From Aedes albopictus (lineage: Eukaryota > Arthropoda > Insecta > Diptera > Culicidae): a stretch of 64,000 bases of DNA. The notes beneath the pieces are model-generated. The model worked only from the letters and a program-made list of their open reading frames with translations. It did not search any database and was not told where the DNA came from. The translations under genes and the position numbers were made by a program. How positions within the stretch are numbered: the stretch's first letter is position 1; the number at the start of each line of letters is the position of its first letter. Shown here piece after piece: positions 1 to 11,024 of this stretch. The stretch is taken from the NCBI RefSeq assembly GCF_035046485.1, contig NC_085138.1:43559464-43623463 (forward strand). The letters run 5' to 3'.

Positions 1-190
1 AAAACTGGGATTTCACCTGGAGTTTCTTCAGGGGTGCACCAGCATATGTCAAACAATTACTCAAGTAAATTTTTCCGGTGTTTGTGGAAGAATTTAAAAG
101 TTTGAAGTTTTTTCATGAATGCTACTTGGCGTTTCTTCAAAGACTCCAAGGAGTTGCTTCAGAGCTTCTCTCTGGAATTTCTTCAATAAC
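1..190. repeat. Degenerate minisatellite, left flank
   Basis: Imperfect short units built around CTGGAGTTTCTTC and TTCTTCAAAGACTCC recur through this stretch. The same type of sequence resumes after the palindromic element that follows, so the two halves were probably one array before that insertion. No coding signal is credible. Short open frames here are repeat-derived. Confidence 0.6.
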
Positions 191-851
191 ACAGCGCAAC
201 ATTTTTTTGTCTCAAGAGCAAACTTATGTGTCTCTGAAGGATTTTGGGCCGCTGAATCCGAATCCGGGCTCAGATTTGCTCTAACACGACACAATTTTGA
301 GCTATACCTCAATTTATAGGGCAAAATATGCGATTTTGGGCTTATTTGACTGCAAACCATTAAGCAAGGAAATATTTATTTTGAGCAATCAAAAGGTTAA
401 TTGGTCAATTAACATCTAAATTAACGACTCATGCAAAATATTTCGTTTTACCTAGTCAAATTTGATAGATTTAAGCATTTTATGTTAGTATGAAAACTTG
501 CATGCAACTTTTGGAGGGTGACTTGTATGGGAAATATCGTACCTAACATAAATCGCTTAAAACTATCAAATTCGATTTGGTAAAACGAAATATTTTGCAT
601 GAGTCGTTGATTTACATGTTAATTGACCAATTAACCTTTTGATTGCTTAAAAATAATGTTTCCATACCTAATGGTTTGCAGTTAAATAAGCCCAAAATCG
701 CATATTTTGCCCTATAAATTGAGGTATAGCTCAAAATTGTGACGTGTTAGAGCAAATCTGAGCCCGGATTCGGATTCAGCGGCCCAAAATCCTTCGGAGA
801 CACATTAGTTTGCTCTTGAGACAGACAAAAAGATAGTTTTTGTTACGCTGT
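191..851. mobile_element. Palindromic MITE-like element, about 660 bp
   Basis: The two halves are near-perfect reverse complements. The outer ends read ACAGCG(C/T)AACA, followed by the shared block TCTCAAGAGCAAACT. Further in, both arms carry ATCCGAATCCGGGCTCAG and CAAAATATGCGATTTTGGG. The arms converge near position 520 with a short asymmetric loop. There is no coding capacity, so if mobile it is non-autonomous. It sits inside a minisatellite, which blurs the target-site duplication. Part of the arm resembles the 173-bp satellite monomer at 31.1-32.5 kb. The family name is not recognised. Confidence 0.75.
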
Positions 852-1760
852 ATAATTCTCCAGGAGTGTCTCTCAGGACTCCTCGTGGAGTTTCTTCAGA
901 AATTCTGACGATACTACCTTTAGACTTTGCTTTTGAAGTGTCTCTTTGAGAATTCTTCATTGAAATAATTCGGGGATTCTTTGCGGAGTTCATTCAAGGA
1001 GTTCTTGTGAAGTTTTATATTCTAGAGTCACGAAGATGTCTTATGAAGATGTTACTAATGTTTTTTCTAGTATTAATACAGGTATTCGTTCTGTTGCTGC
1101 ATTAGGGATTTCTGCTTGATCTTTCCAAGGAGTTTTTTTAGAGATATTGTTTTGATTAACTTCTGGAGTAACTCCTAGAGTTCTTCCTAGAGGAATCTCT
1201 CCAGCGTTCTGGCTCGAATACCTTAAAATATTTCTACTGGAGTTGTATCAGAGATTTCTCCAGGAGTACTTTTGCAGATTTTTGCTAGGGTTTCTTCAGA
1301 AATTCCTCTTGTAGTTTGTATGTAGGGACTATTCCAAGGACTCTCCAAGAGTTCCTCAAGGCATTCCCCTGCCACCGTCTGAATTTTCAGGGAGACCTCT
1401 TGGAGTTCCTCCAAGGACTCGTCCAGGAGTTCCCCTTGGAGTCACTCCAATAATTCCTCCTAGAGTTGCTACTGGAATTTGTCCTGCAGTTGCACCTGGG
1501 ATTCCTACGGAAGTTCACAAGAGATACCTACTGGAGTTCTTCTAATGTTGCTTTTAGGAATATCTCCTGGAGTTGCTTTTCAGGAGTTTCTCAAGGTTTC
1601 GCTCCATTATCACTGGATCTTCAACAGAACTGTTATGGAGATCCTCTCCGGTTTCATTCGCGAAATTATGCAAGGATTTCGTCTGGAGTTCCTCCAGTGA
1701 TTTCTTCGGGAATAACTTCAAATTTACCTGAATTTGTATTACAACCGAACGAGGTTCCGG
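852..1760. repeat. Degenerate minisatellite, right flank
   Basis: Imperfect units such as CTCCAGGAGT, GGAGTTTCTTCAG and CCTGGAGTTGC follow one another with a loose 12-18 base period. Many point changes and indels suggest an old array. No gene is seen. It is similar in composition to arrays near 28.7-31.1, 32.6-33.4 and 39.2-40.3 kb. Confidence 0.6.
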
Positions 1761-2468
1761 CGCTTCACTCATGAGTGATTGATTTAGAGTGCAAGACTCT
1801 GCACGTTGTAAAATGATTTACGATCGTTGAGTATGCTCACGCAAGAGAAGGTTCATGGTTGTGAATTGAGGGAGAGTCTAGAAATTGACTGCGATGTGCC
1901 GGGCTATTTGGGTGAATATCTGAAGAGAACATCCGCCGAGGTTCTGGACCCATCACTCTTCGTTCACTCAACCTGAACCACTGTGCACTGGTTACACCAG
2001 TGAATAAAAACCCACGAAGGCGGCTTTCACCCGCCTGTTGATTCTACTAATGATAATCGCACCATCGTCGCCGCCGTCGTTGTCGTCATCATCAGTTCCG
2101 AAGCTTCTGGTTTTCCAGAGCGAGCGAGCTCCAATTTCGCGCATTCATAGGTACCTATCGTTTTGCCCAGATGGGCTGGGCTGGGGGATCCACCGCCGAA
2201 AAAAAAAGGTTGGGAATGTTCCCACACCGTTAAAAATTACGGCAACGCGAGTTTGCGCGAGCGCGCGTTAAAAATTGTAATTATGCGGCCGAATTTGTGC
2301 GTGGATTTGGCTGGCACGATGGGAGCCTACCCCAGAAGAAGAAGTATGGGCTCAGATCAAGCAATGATAATTATTCAAGCCGTCAGTCGGCCTATTAGTC
2401 AACCAAGGCAGACTTAAGTCGTCGGAACAAAAATGGGCGGAATTTGGTTTTCTGGTGGTTGCAAAGGC

Positions 2469-2501
<33 letters not shown>

Positions 2502-4199
2502 GCGGCGAGTTTCGGAGCCGTCGTCGTTTATTAAAAGGCAATAAATGTCAACATAAAAGTCACAGCTTTGGCATGTCGAGGGCTCTGGTCTTGAGAGAGC
2601 CAGTAGTGGGTTTTGCTATGATTCATGTTGTAGGAAAAACGCGGTAATGTGGCATTTCGGTTGTAGAGCATAATTTGTGTTGTATTGTGGAGGGTTACCG
2701 AATGGTGGATTTTTCTCTAATTAAGATTTTTGTTTTTTTTTCGAAACTTTGCTGAAGTATGTAGAGTAATAGAGCCTCATAATGCCAGATATAACAAAAA
2801 AATTAAAATCTCACTTCTCATTACATTCTTCATTACACTATTAGGTTCTGAATTTTCTTAAGGTTGTAGTGAAATTTCCATAGATGTTCCACAAAACTGA
2901 TTTCACATTTTATTATTGCTGTTGTTCCACGTTAAAGATCAAAGGTCTTAAATCGGTTTCTACTTTAAATTTTTTGCTTAATTTTTCGTTATTGAATCAC
3001 ATTTTTTAAATTTCCTTCCAACTTGGACAGCTTCAGACATTCGAACACAAAACAACTATATTATCTCCAAGAGAAAACCACTTTTTTATATTTCGTCTGA
3101 TAGAAGCCCACATTCTGGTGCCCCTACATTCCCGCACGACAATGTTATACCAACAGCCGGTAACACCTTCTTTTTTCGTCGATGCAAGTTATGCGTCACA
3201 CGCATGCCACATGCACGCCTTCCTGCCTGCCATTCGTCGATAACTGCCATCGCGTCGGAGAAGCCCAACTACGTATCAATGTAGGTACCTGACTATACCA
3301 GAGCCAAACGCGCAGAGATGAAGAAATTGATTTCGGAGCAACATTTTCTGCGATTTTTGCTACCGCAAATGGCTCGAGTCCGGCTCGCACCAACGCTAAT
3401 CTGCCCCGGCTTGGTTCTCCGTTTGACTACAACTTAATTAAGTTGCAGCCCCAATATCGTCGTCGTCGTCGTCATCAATGGACAACGACAACGCAACAGA
3501 CCGCACAATCGTCGTCGACGACTTACCTACATGTTACATGTGCTCTAGCTTTGGTTCATGGATATGAATGCTCTGGACTTCCCCATTAGTCAGTCCCCTG
3601 CGGGCTCGACTCGAACAGAAGTTGTTGCAGCAAGACAGACTTTTGATTGGCGGAGGCGGGCTGTGGCCAATCCTCGCGCTCGTCAGTCAGTCAGTCAGCT
3701 GCTGCTGCTGGCAGTGCATAGTGGGTTTTCAACAGTGGACCCTGTTCGGTGGGCTTTCGCCCGAGATTGCCTTATCGGGGATGCGCCAATTTGGGGGAGA
3801 GATAAATATACCTGTATCTGCTAGCTACCACAGCAATGTGCGATGACGACGGCGACAAGTATGCAGCTCCCGAATGAGCAAACTATGTACGACGGCTCTG
3901 ATTGGCTTGACGTAGCAACGAGAAAGAAAGTGATGACGTTTTACACGGGGGTTTGGAATTTTGCGATGGCGAAAATGCAGCAAAACACGATGGCGGTGGG
4001 AATTCGGAGCATGGAATGTGATTTACTTCCGGATCTAATCGTTGCGATGAATCTAGTACCTCTCTGAAATTCTAAGATAAGTTGAAATATAGATTTTAAA
4101 ACATTTACGCAAATTCAACATTTCATCTGAATTGTCAATTTTTCCGTCGAATATCTTAGGCTATTTGACACACGTTAATCATTACCATATTTCTTTAAC
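1761..4199. other. Non-coding stretch, no gene recognised
   Basis: No open frame here has a recognisable domain, and none is long. The first 700 bases and 3.1-4.0 kb are GC-richer with scattered CGTCGT or GACGAC runs and no obvious transposon. About 2.65-3.05 kb is AT-rich. It may be unique intergenic or intronic DNA. Confidence 0.5.
2470..2501. repeat. (GAC)n microsatellite
   Basis: An uninterrupted run of about ten GAC triplets lies in GC-rich non-coding sequence. A shorter run of the reverse-complementary GTC triplet occurs near 3455-3475. Confidence 0.9.
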
Positions 4200-4259
4200 A
4201 CCCATCTTTACCAGCGCGTCCGCTTTCTCATTGCCAGGAATCGAATAATGTGGTGAGAC
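4200..4259 (-). pseudogene. LINE ribonuclease H fragment
   Basis: Read on the minus strand, this gives a short uninterrupted peptide containing HYSIPGNEKADALVK. That matches the conserved C-terminal end of the ribonuclease H domain found in I-clade and some Jockey-group LINEs (pattern H-x-GIPGNExADxLA). A stop lies directly upstream in the same frame and nothing downstream is recognisable, so only a scrap of the domain remains. The element family cannot be named from 20 residues. Confidence 0.5.
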
Positions 4260-4483
4260 CTATGCTATGGTGATTGTGTATAATTGTTTTATCAAATTAC
4301 TCAAGACTAGGCGAATTATAATCAGGAAGTACGCCGAGTGTTTCATTCTTCCAGAGTGTTTATAAACTATAGACTGTCGGTGAAAATAAAGTAGGGTTCA
4401 CGTGCGAGAATGCAAAATCATATACTTTATCGGAGAATTTGGCAGTCTTATTAAGAAGAAACAAAGGAATTGGATGAAATCAT

Positions 4484-4610
4484 CCCAAAAAATTTTTTTT
4501 TGACCAATTAGTCTTGTAAAGGTTTTGAGAACCGTCATAAAACCTAATACCTTTCATTTTGGTTTTATTGTAGCTTTAAGATTCTATTTCACTAAAAGAT
4601 GTTACTTGGG
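4484..4610. mobile_element. MITE, CCCAAGTAACA-end family (copy 1)
   Basis: The right end reads GATGTTACTTGGG, the reverse complement of the CCCAAGTAACATC-type terminus seen elsewhere in the window. The left end is decayed (CCC followed by an A/T run). The inner block GACCAATTAGTCTTGTA and GAACCGTCATAAAACC recurs at 10.9 kb and, as a palindrome, at 36.9 kb. It has no coding capacity. Confidence 0.6.
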
Positions 4611-4690
4611 TTATATAGAAAGGCTTCAAGAGAACCAATGGAATGCTGATTGCCAATTATGGGCCACCAATAACAATTAGTTCTTTTTCA

Positions 4691-5313
4691 TTAACCCTCT
4701 AATACCCAAATTTTTGATTTTGATCTAAATATCATTTTTCGCCATCTAAAATCGGTTTAAACATGTTTTGGAAGATGATTCTTTTAAATTCTCGATTTCG
4801 TGAATTTCAGTTTTTGATTTTTCTAATTTTTATTTTTGAACATCCCCACACTTTTATATTTTTCCTGGAAGCCAATTTAGGGAACGGATTTTTTGAGATG
4901 AAAACATTTTGAGATTTTATGATTATTGTTGAAATATTGTTATTTTAAATTTTTTTCACAGAAAATTTTATTTTCCGTGTAATTTTAAGGAAAATAATTT
5001 AAGAGTGTATTCGATTTCCTTAAACTATTAAACAAGGATAGAATGATTTGGGAAAAAATTAAAATGTGTTAATTTTTGCGATTCAATATAAAATAAACAA
5101 TGACTTCTAAAAGTTGACTAAAACATCAATTTTTCAATGATTTAAAAAAATGTAAATACGCTCTAAAATACACCAAAAACCATTTTAAGATATACAGAAC
5201 AGTCCTAAATATCAGCCAAAAATATAGAAAAATTGATTTTCCACGAAACAAAAATTACAAAAATGCTCAAACTATACCCCGTCTAAAGGCGGGATTGGGT
5301 ATTAGAGGGTTAA
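4691..5313. mobile_element. MITE with TTAA target duplication, 615 bp
   Basis: The element begins CCCTCTAATACCCAA at 4695 and ends with its exact reverse complement at 5309. Each end is flanked by TTAA. TTAA duplication is characteristic of piggyBac-type transposition, so a non-autonomous piggyBac-like element is the best reading, though some TTAA-specific MITE families are unassigned. The interior is AT-rich with no coding frame. Confidence 0.8.
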
Positions 5314-5327
5314 TGTGGTTTTTAAGT

Positions 5328-5505
5328 CCCAAGTAACACACTTGTCACCGAAGAGTCACGGCGGCGCAGGTTTTTGTTGCGCAAAAGTCACTGTGACCTA
5401 CTTCTAGCAAGTAAGTATTTGTTTGTTAGAAGTAAGTCACAGTGACTTCTGCGCAACAAAAACCTGCGCCGCCGTGACTCTTCGGTGACAAGTGTGTTAC
5501 TTGGG
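5328..5505. mobile_element. Palindromic MITE, 178 bp, CCCAAGTAACA ends
   Basis: The two arms are near-perfect reverse complements over about 80 bases each. They start CCCAAGTAACACACTTGTCA and continue with GAGTCACGGCGGCGCAGG. The loop lies near 5415. Only 14 bases separate it from the TTAA-flanked MITE to its left. A shorter, diverged relative is inserted at 38.3 kb. No transposase is present. Confidence 0.85.
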
Positions 5506-6384
5506 GTAGAATGTCTGTTCGGGCATATGTTACATTCGGTTCGGGTAAGTATCATACTCGAGGGGCAGACACGTTAGTTCACATGAAGAGGCATGTTAGC
5601 CACATGAACATCACGGATGTGATGACCATCAATACGTCTTTTCTTCTTCATATAATCAATGACCCACTATTGGGATTATCTTCTCAGAAACATCGTGCTA
5701 AAATTTGAAAATATACCCAGTAGAAAAACAGCAAGCAAATAGGTATTTTTTTCTCCATAACATACATATTTGAAGTATTCAAATCCCATCTGGAGCGAAA
5801 TAGCAAGAATCCCATCCGCTTCTGGAGATTTGAAAGAAGTCAAACTATTTAGTGCCCATTTAATCGAATCTTTAGTTAGCTATGATACTCCAAGCCGAAG
5901 CCAGAGACTTCAGTTTGGTCACCCTCAAACTGTACAAAAGTTTTTCAAGCCAGGTCGTATAGAAAACCCAGGGTTTTTCTAGTAGTACTTGCGAATCTAT
6001 CTGAGAGCTCCTGACTCAATAGAACGACGTCTGATCCAACTTTTAAAACATTTTTACTGAGCTTGGCCAAATCAGAGCTCTATGGAAGGGTTCTCATGTG
6101 ATCTTTACAGATCGCAAAGAGCAAGCTTCTTCAAAATGATGAAGGACGTTGCACTTAGTATCAATGGGATCATCAACATCAGTTAGAGTGTCTGTTAAGT
6201 TACTTATTGGCCAGCAGTAGTTGAGCCTTTTTTCTTTCAGATAGCTTGTTATATTCTTATCTTATTACTCCTATCAGCAAAGTAGGTAGACCGTGATCGG
6301 CTCAAATGGCCTAATAAAAGTTCGTAATACATTTAAAGTATCACAACTCTAGAAGGAAGCTGGAAATGCTGATGTGATGCAACT
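5506..6384. other. Non-coding stretch, nothing recognised
   Basis: A few short open frames occur, but none has a domain or homology that I recognise. No repeat structure is evident. Confidence 0.4.
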
Positions 6385-6393
6385 GATTTCAAT

Positions 6394-6679
6394 GGCTCTA
6401 CCCCATTTGGCATAACGCCGTTTGGCATAACGCCGTTTGGCATAACGCCGTTTGGCATAATGCCATTTGACATAAAATCCATTTGGCATAACGGCCATTT
6501 GGCATAATGGTCATTTGGCATAACGAATATTATGCACATTCTTACCAAGAAGGCTGTTCTTTGTGTTATGCCAAACGGCATTATGCCAAATAGCCATTAT
6601 GCCAAATGACCATTATGCCAAATGGCATTATGCCAAACGGCGTTATGCCAAATGGCATTATGCCAAATGGGGTAGAGCC
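6394..6679. mobile_element. Foldback element of inverted TTTGGCATAA repeats
   Basis: The ends are GGCTCTACCCC and its exact complement GGGGTAGAGCC. The left arm is a tandem array of about 15-base units (CGCCGTTTGGCATAA and variants). The right arm is the same array in inverse orientation (TTATGCCAAACGGCG), around a loop near 6540. The flanks GATTTCAAT at 6385-6393 and 6680-6688 form a 9-base direct repeat, consistent with target duplication. This arrangement (short unique tip, tandem-repeat arms, loop) is that of foldback or tandem-repeat MITEs. It has no coding sequence. Confidence 0.85.
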
Positions 6680-6690
6680 GATTTCAATGG

Positions 6691-7594
6691 CAATCTGGAG
6701 CTTCTGGAAGGATGCTTTGGAACCACAACAATGTATTCTTCAATCCACCACCAAAACATGAGCAAGAGAAAAAAGTCGGTAGAGAAGAATATATGTTGTG
6801 GCATTTGTGTGATATGCCAAAATGATCTGCCGATTGTCAAACATTTTGAGGTTAGGTTTCGCAGTGTAATGAAGAATGGGAGATAACTTGAATCCGAGAA
6901 GAAGAAGGTGACACCTAGAGATGCCAGAAGGTGTTTTACGAGGAAATTTGTTAGAAAGGTGAACTCAGAGGGAACTTCTGAAGGGAAATAATTCGCTATT
7001 TTAAAGTAGTAGACTCATGATCATTCCATATGTATTGTATATCAGCACAAAACTTGAAATTACAATAAAATGCAGCTCAAAAGCGACTTGAAGAACGTTT
7101 CCTTATTTTTTCATATGTTTTGTGAAAAAAGTTAAACTTTCGTTAAAAAGAGTTACAAAATTTCAGTGGTTGTGGACCAAAGTTGTGAAAAACTGATATT
7201 TTGAACATTTTTGCATAATGATATTAAATTACTTGTTTTTTTATTTGACGATTTCTTTGTCAAAAAATCTAAAATTTATAATCTTTTCATTCGCGAAAAA
7301 ACAATGCAAATCGAATTATTGGTTCGAAAGCTATGATGGTTTGAAAAAATAAATGAGAAATGTCGTTTTTTGACCACCCTAGTTTTAAAATGACTACCCT
7401 AATGGCAAAATTAAAAATTACGGGAATTATAATAGAGATCATTCCTACCGAATTTGACCAATATCGGAGCACTTTTATTTTCGAGTCTCTTCTTGTTTCA
7501 TGGAATGGCTGAATTTGAAAGTTTTTGATATTAGGTACCATCAAGCGGACGAATCTTAAACCAAAATCTCTACAATTAGCTAGTTCTGGTTCTG
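6691..7594. other. Non-coding AT-rich stretch
   Basis: No domain-bearing frame or clear repeat is seen. A 103-residue minus-strand frame near 7.3-7.6 kb has no recognisable features and is probably chance. Confidence 0.4.
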
Positions 7595-8030
7595 TCAAAC
7601 AAGTTTGTCGAAGACTACATGTTTCTAGCTATTTTGTATTCTAAAAACCTATTGATTAAACCATTTTGACATCATCGCTCATTTGCGGAAGAATTCTGAA
7701 GCTTAATTACAACTATCGGATAGTTCCAAGCCTGCTGAACGGCATTCTTCTAGCTGATCAGAGTTCCAAGATAAATGAGCATGCTTTTTTGACACACTAC
7801 ACCAACTAGTGGATCAATTGCAAACCAAGGTCGTTTCTACCAATTAGTTCTTCATCCATTGAACAACTTTGCCGAAGACGGCATGCTTCTAGCAATCGAG
7901 ATACAAGAGCTTGAACGTTCTTGACACTATCAACGCCTAACGTCTGAATTGCGAACTAAGGCCCCTGTTACCAGCACCTGCTGAATAACTTTGTCGAGGA
8001 CACCAGTCTTCGCTTCGTGACTTTCTGTTG
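7595..8030. repeat. Degenerate ~128-bp tandem repeat
   Basis: The motif AACTTTG(C/T)CGAAGAC, followed by a text of the type GCATGCTTCTAGC, recurs near 7603, 7735 (weaker), 7863 and 7987, a spacing of roughly 120-135 bases. The reverse complement of the same family forms the array at 22.4-22.9 kb. The family is diverged and unnamed. Confidence 0.55.
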
Positions 8031-9462
8031 TTTTGTGCGATAGGTTTAGGTAGGTAGCTGCTTTTCTAATTGTGACAGCAGTTGTAGGTAGGTTGTAGTT
8101 TCGGTTGTTGAAAGGGAATCAACTTGGGGTGGCATTGAACGCCATTGATTCGGCCGCGTACATCCAGAACCTCCAGCTGTACCTGGATTTTCAGCTACCT
8201 TAAGTATATCCAACTTCGATACCCGGCGTTGTTGATCTCTCATCGTAGTTTGCAAATCGACTCACCGAACTGGCCGACTTTTCCTACACTTCCGCGGAGC
8301 AAGACTCGGAGTGTTCATCCTCGTGTACAGCTGTTTTGCTCCTTGTCTCCATCTATCATTATCAAATAGCCGAACTCAACCTTGCACTTCTTCCTAAACC
8401 ATTTTGGCTTAGGAGACATCGCCGGGAGATAATGCTGGAGAAAACGCACCTGGAAATTATCCGGCAGGACCAAACTGATTTCTGCACAGAGTGGTGATTT
8501 TGCCGGCTCTTCCTGTACCAACTTCCAGATGTAATGCTACGCCAAATTCAGCCAGAATGAATCCACGTGGATCACACAGTCGGCCTTTTTTTTCGTTAGC
8601 AGTTGTTTGGAAATACGTCAAGTCCTCGGGCTATTGACCCTCGTTTTCGTACGAGAATGCCGATTCTTTGACCTAGCGCTCAAAGTAGTTGGGGCTCTTT
8701 TCTCATTTGGTGACTACATCTTCCACGTTCTGCCTGGAAGTGACTCATCTTCAAACTGCAACGGTCGTCTCTCCCAGTATTTCCGTAACGTGGAATGTGA
8801 CGATCTCGCGATATCGCCTTTGATCAGACCGGAGCCACGAGAGCTCTTTTCGTGAATTGACTGCAACGGTGTGCTTGTCAGCAATTGTCTTCATTAGTCC
8901 TAATCGTAGCTGCCTGAAGTTCCAGGTGAGGTATGGGAAGCTCTCCATTATCGACAATTCTGAAGTAGGTGATGGTAGCATATGCGCTCTTGATCGCGTC
9001 GACGGTGATGTGTAGTTCTAATATTTCGTAGGCTTCCTTGCTGTGTTCCAGGAAGTAGCACCTAGGGATCTTCATGATCTCCAGTGACCGAACCGCAGCA
9101 CCTTCAACCACTACTGTTGCCAACAAAGGAACGATTTCAGCGGGGCTACGTTCGTCTCAGTTGACCTGTCCTCCAAATTTCCTATATGGCGAACGAAGCA
9201 ATGAGTCCAAGAGGATCATTACCAGGCACAAAACCTCTTGTTTGGTAGGAATGATGGAGGATCGTGCTTCAGATCGCCACCTTGACCGCTTCGGAAGATA
9301 GTCCTGTACGAGAACATGTCCTCACTGGGCAGTCAGACCATTTCTAAGATACGTTGCTGTTGGCAGCCTTTGTCCACAACAAAGTTTATCATTGCTAGAG
9401 GTATTCTGTTCTCCAATTCGTTCATGCACGTCCAGAGAGTTCGACGTCCAGTGTTCTATTTG

Positions 9463-9886
9463 CAGTGGTGGGCACGCTTGCCATTAACCGTTAACGCGTT
9501 TCTGACGAATATTTGCTTCTATTCCTACAGATGTCACATATGTACTTGTTCACTCTCAATGTTCTACAATTTGCAAGTGAGGTGTACCTTTCTATTGAAG
9601 TGGAAAAAGGTCAATTTGAACTTTTAGTTTTAGAGCTATCGATGAGCCAACACAATTTAACCGTTAACGGTTAACGAGAACTATCCGTTAATCGTTAATT
9701 TTCGTTTGCCTCTCAATAACTTAGAAATCAACAGTTCAAATTAAACTTTTTTAATTTCAATAGAAATACACCTTACTTGAATATTGGAGAACATAATTAG
9801 TGAACTTTTGAGTGACATGTGTGGGAATAGAAGCAGATGTTTGTCCGAAATGCGTTAACGGCTAACGGCAAGCGTGCCTACCACTG
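9463..9886. mobile_element. hAT-like MITE, 424 bp
   Basis: The terminal inverted repeats are CAGTGGTGGGCACGCTTGCC and a near-complement ending GGCAAGCGTGCCTACCACTG. Inner inverted blocks continue with GTTAACGCGTTTCTGACG-type sequence and CTATTCC. The CAGTGG start is typical of hAT termini. The 8-base flanks TCTATTTG and CATATTTC match only in part, so the target duplication is uncertain. It has no coding frame. It lies inside the BEL/Pao remnant and is therefore younger than it. Confidence 0.7.
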
Positions 9887-9906
9887 CATATTTCAAGATC
9901 AACAAC

Positions 9907-10051
9907 ATGTTTCTGTCGACTTGAGGTCTTTTGAACTCCAACCACACACCTCACCACCACCACTAACAGAAAGCGCAAACATCAAGCTTTCTGTTAATGG
10001 TGGTGAGATGCGTGGGTGGATCCCAGAAGGCCATAAGTCGACAGAAACGTG
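9907..10051. repeat. Inverted repeat of about 145 bp
   Basis: GTTTCTGTCGACTT near the left end is answered by AAGTCGACAGAAAC at the right end. An inner pair, CTCACCACCACCACTAACAG and CTGTTAATGGTGGTGAG, meets around GCAAACATCAAGC. It could be a second small MITE, next to the hAT-like one. No target duplication is obvious. Confidence 0.6.
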
Positions 10052-10200
10052 TTTGTTTACGCAATGTTGATGCGGCCTTTTCAATTGTTGGTCTCGATTT
10101 GGAATCCTGCTCGTTCATGAACTGTTTTCACATCAAATGCCAGTTGCACCGCCGCGTCTTGTCGACACTATCGACCCTTTCCAAATGGTCGTTGACATAA

Positions 10201-10907
10201 TGGCTCTTCTTGATCGCAACAGTTAAGGACAATCGTCTTCAAATCCCGCTTCAAGAGTGCATCAGAACTTCAGACGCACAAATCTCAAGAAGCAAACTTC
10301 AAACAACAGTGGTTTTTTTTTATTCTGTTCTTGCTCACTTGTAATTAGCCTAAAATAAGAAGATCAAATGCGCTGGTTTTTTTTTACGAAGAGATTTGTG
10401 CGCTCGAAATCGTGAGTAGGTGCCAAAGTCGGCCATTGTGGCGGCCATTTCTGGATTCTAACAAGTATGTCCTTAAAGTCTATAAACAACGGAAACGAAA
10501 CTATCACAATACGGCCGCTCTCGGGAATTCCTCTGTGTGATAGTCGGCATTGACATGATTGGTATAGAGGGTCACAGAGAACGCTGCGCTATATAAAGGT
10601 AAAATTGAAACTAATAAACAACAGACTCAAAATCATATCAGTATTGTTCAACCTCGAGAACACAAAATAAGCTGCACCATTGGGCGTAATTCTGTGGAGG
10701 ACACACTGGTAATCCACAGACTCCTTTGGCGGTTAGGTTGTTATTAGACCCCCGGTAAGCATATAGCTGCATCGAACCATGAGCTAGGGGTCACTTGTTT
10801 AGTAGACTATTTCCACCGGAGCAGACGGCCCGTAGTATTTTCTTAGCCCTTTGAGACAACCACTTCCGATACACCTAGCCTGATCGAGGAACGAAGTTTT
10901 GTTGATG
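10201..10907. other. Non-coding; possible LTR-like promoter block
   Basis: No coding frame is seen. A TATATAAAG box near 10592, followed by an A-rich leader and TCAGT at about 10640, resembles an LTR or polymerase II core promoter. I could not find matching LTR ends or a partner copy, so a solo LTR is only a possibility. Confidence 0.25.
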
Positions 10908-11024
10908 CCCAAGTAACATTTTGATGACCAATTTGCCTTGTAGAGGTTTGAAGAACCGTCATTAAACCTTATATCTTTTATTTTGGTTTTAAGTACCTTT
11001 ACTAGTATTTTTGACTAATTTGGG
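10908..11024. mobile_element. MITE, CCCAAGTAACA-end family (copy 2)
   Basis: It starts CCCAAGTAACATTTTGATGA, followed by CCAATTTGCCTTGTAGAGG and GAACCGTCATTAAACC. The same order of blocks occurs at 4.5 kb and, inverted, at 36.9-37.0 kb. The right end is weak (TTGACTAATTTGGG), so the boundary is approximate. Confidence 0.55.

Larger units (their letters stand above)
8080..10200 (-). pseudogene. Decayed BEL/Pao retrotransposon pol remnant
   Basis: Minus-strand translations in broken frames match BEL/Pao polyprotein landmarks in the right order. Near 10.1 kb there is VHERAGFQI, the region following the reverse transcriptase. At 9.2 kb is DPLGLIASF, and at 9.1-8.9 kb the RNase H-like part with MKIPRCY and LPIPHLELQAATI. 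At 8.8 kb is LRSDQRRYREIV. At 8.5-8.3 kb the integrase C-terminal part has FLQHYLP followed by KPKWFRK and DLV-like residues. The tail is near 8.2 kb. Many frameshifts and stops make it non-functional, and most of the integrase core and reverse transcriptase are missing. No LTR was identified. It is interrupted by a MITE at 9463-9886 and perhaps by the inverted repeat at 9907-10051. Confidence 0.75.

Noticed and set aside
3843..4067. 74-codon plus-strand frame near GC-rich DNA
   Set aside because: Short, with no domain or neighbouring exon-like frames.
5770..5982. 70-codon frame that might be a LINE scrap
   Set aside because: I could not match it to a known domain with any certainty, and the flanks give no supporting frame.
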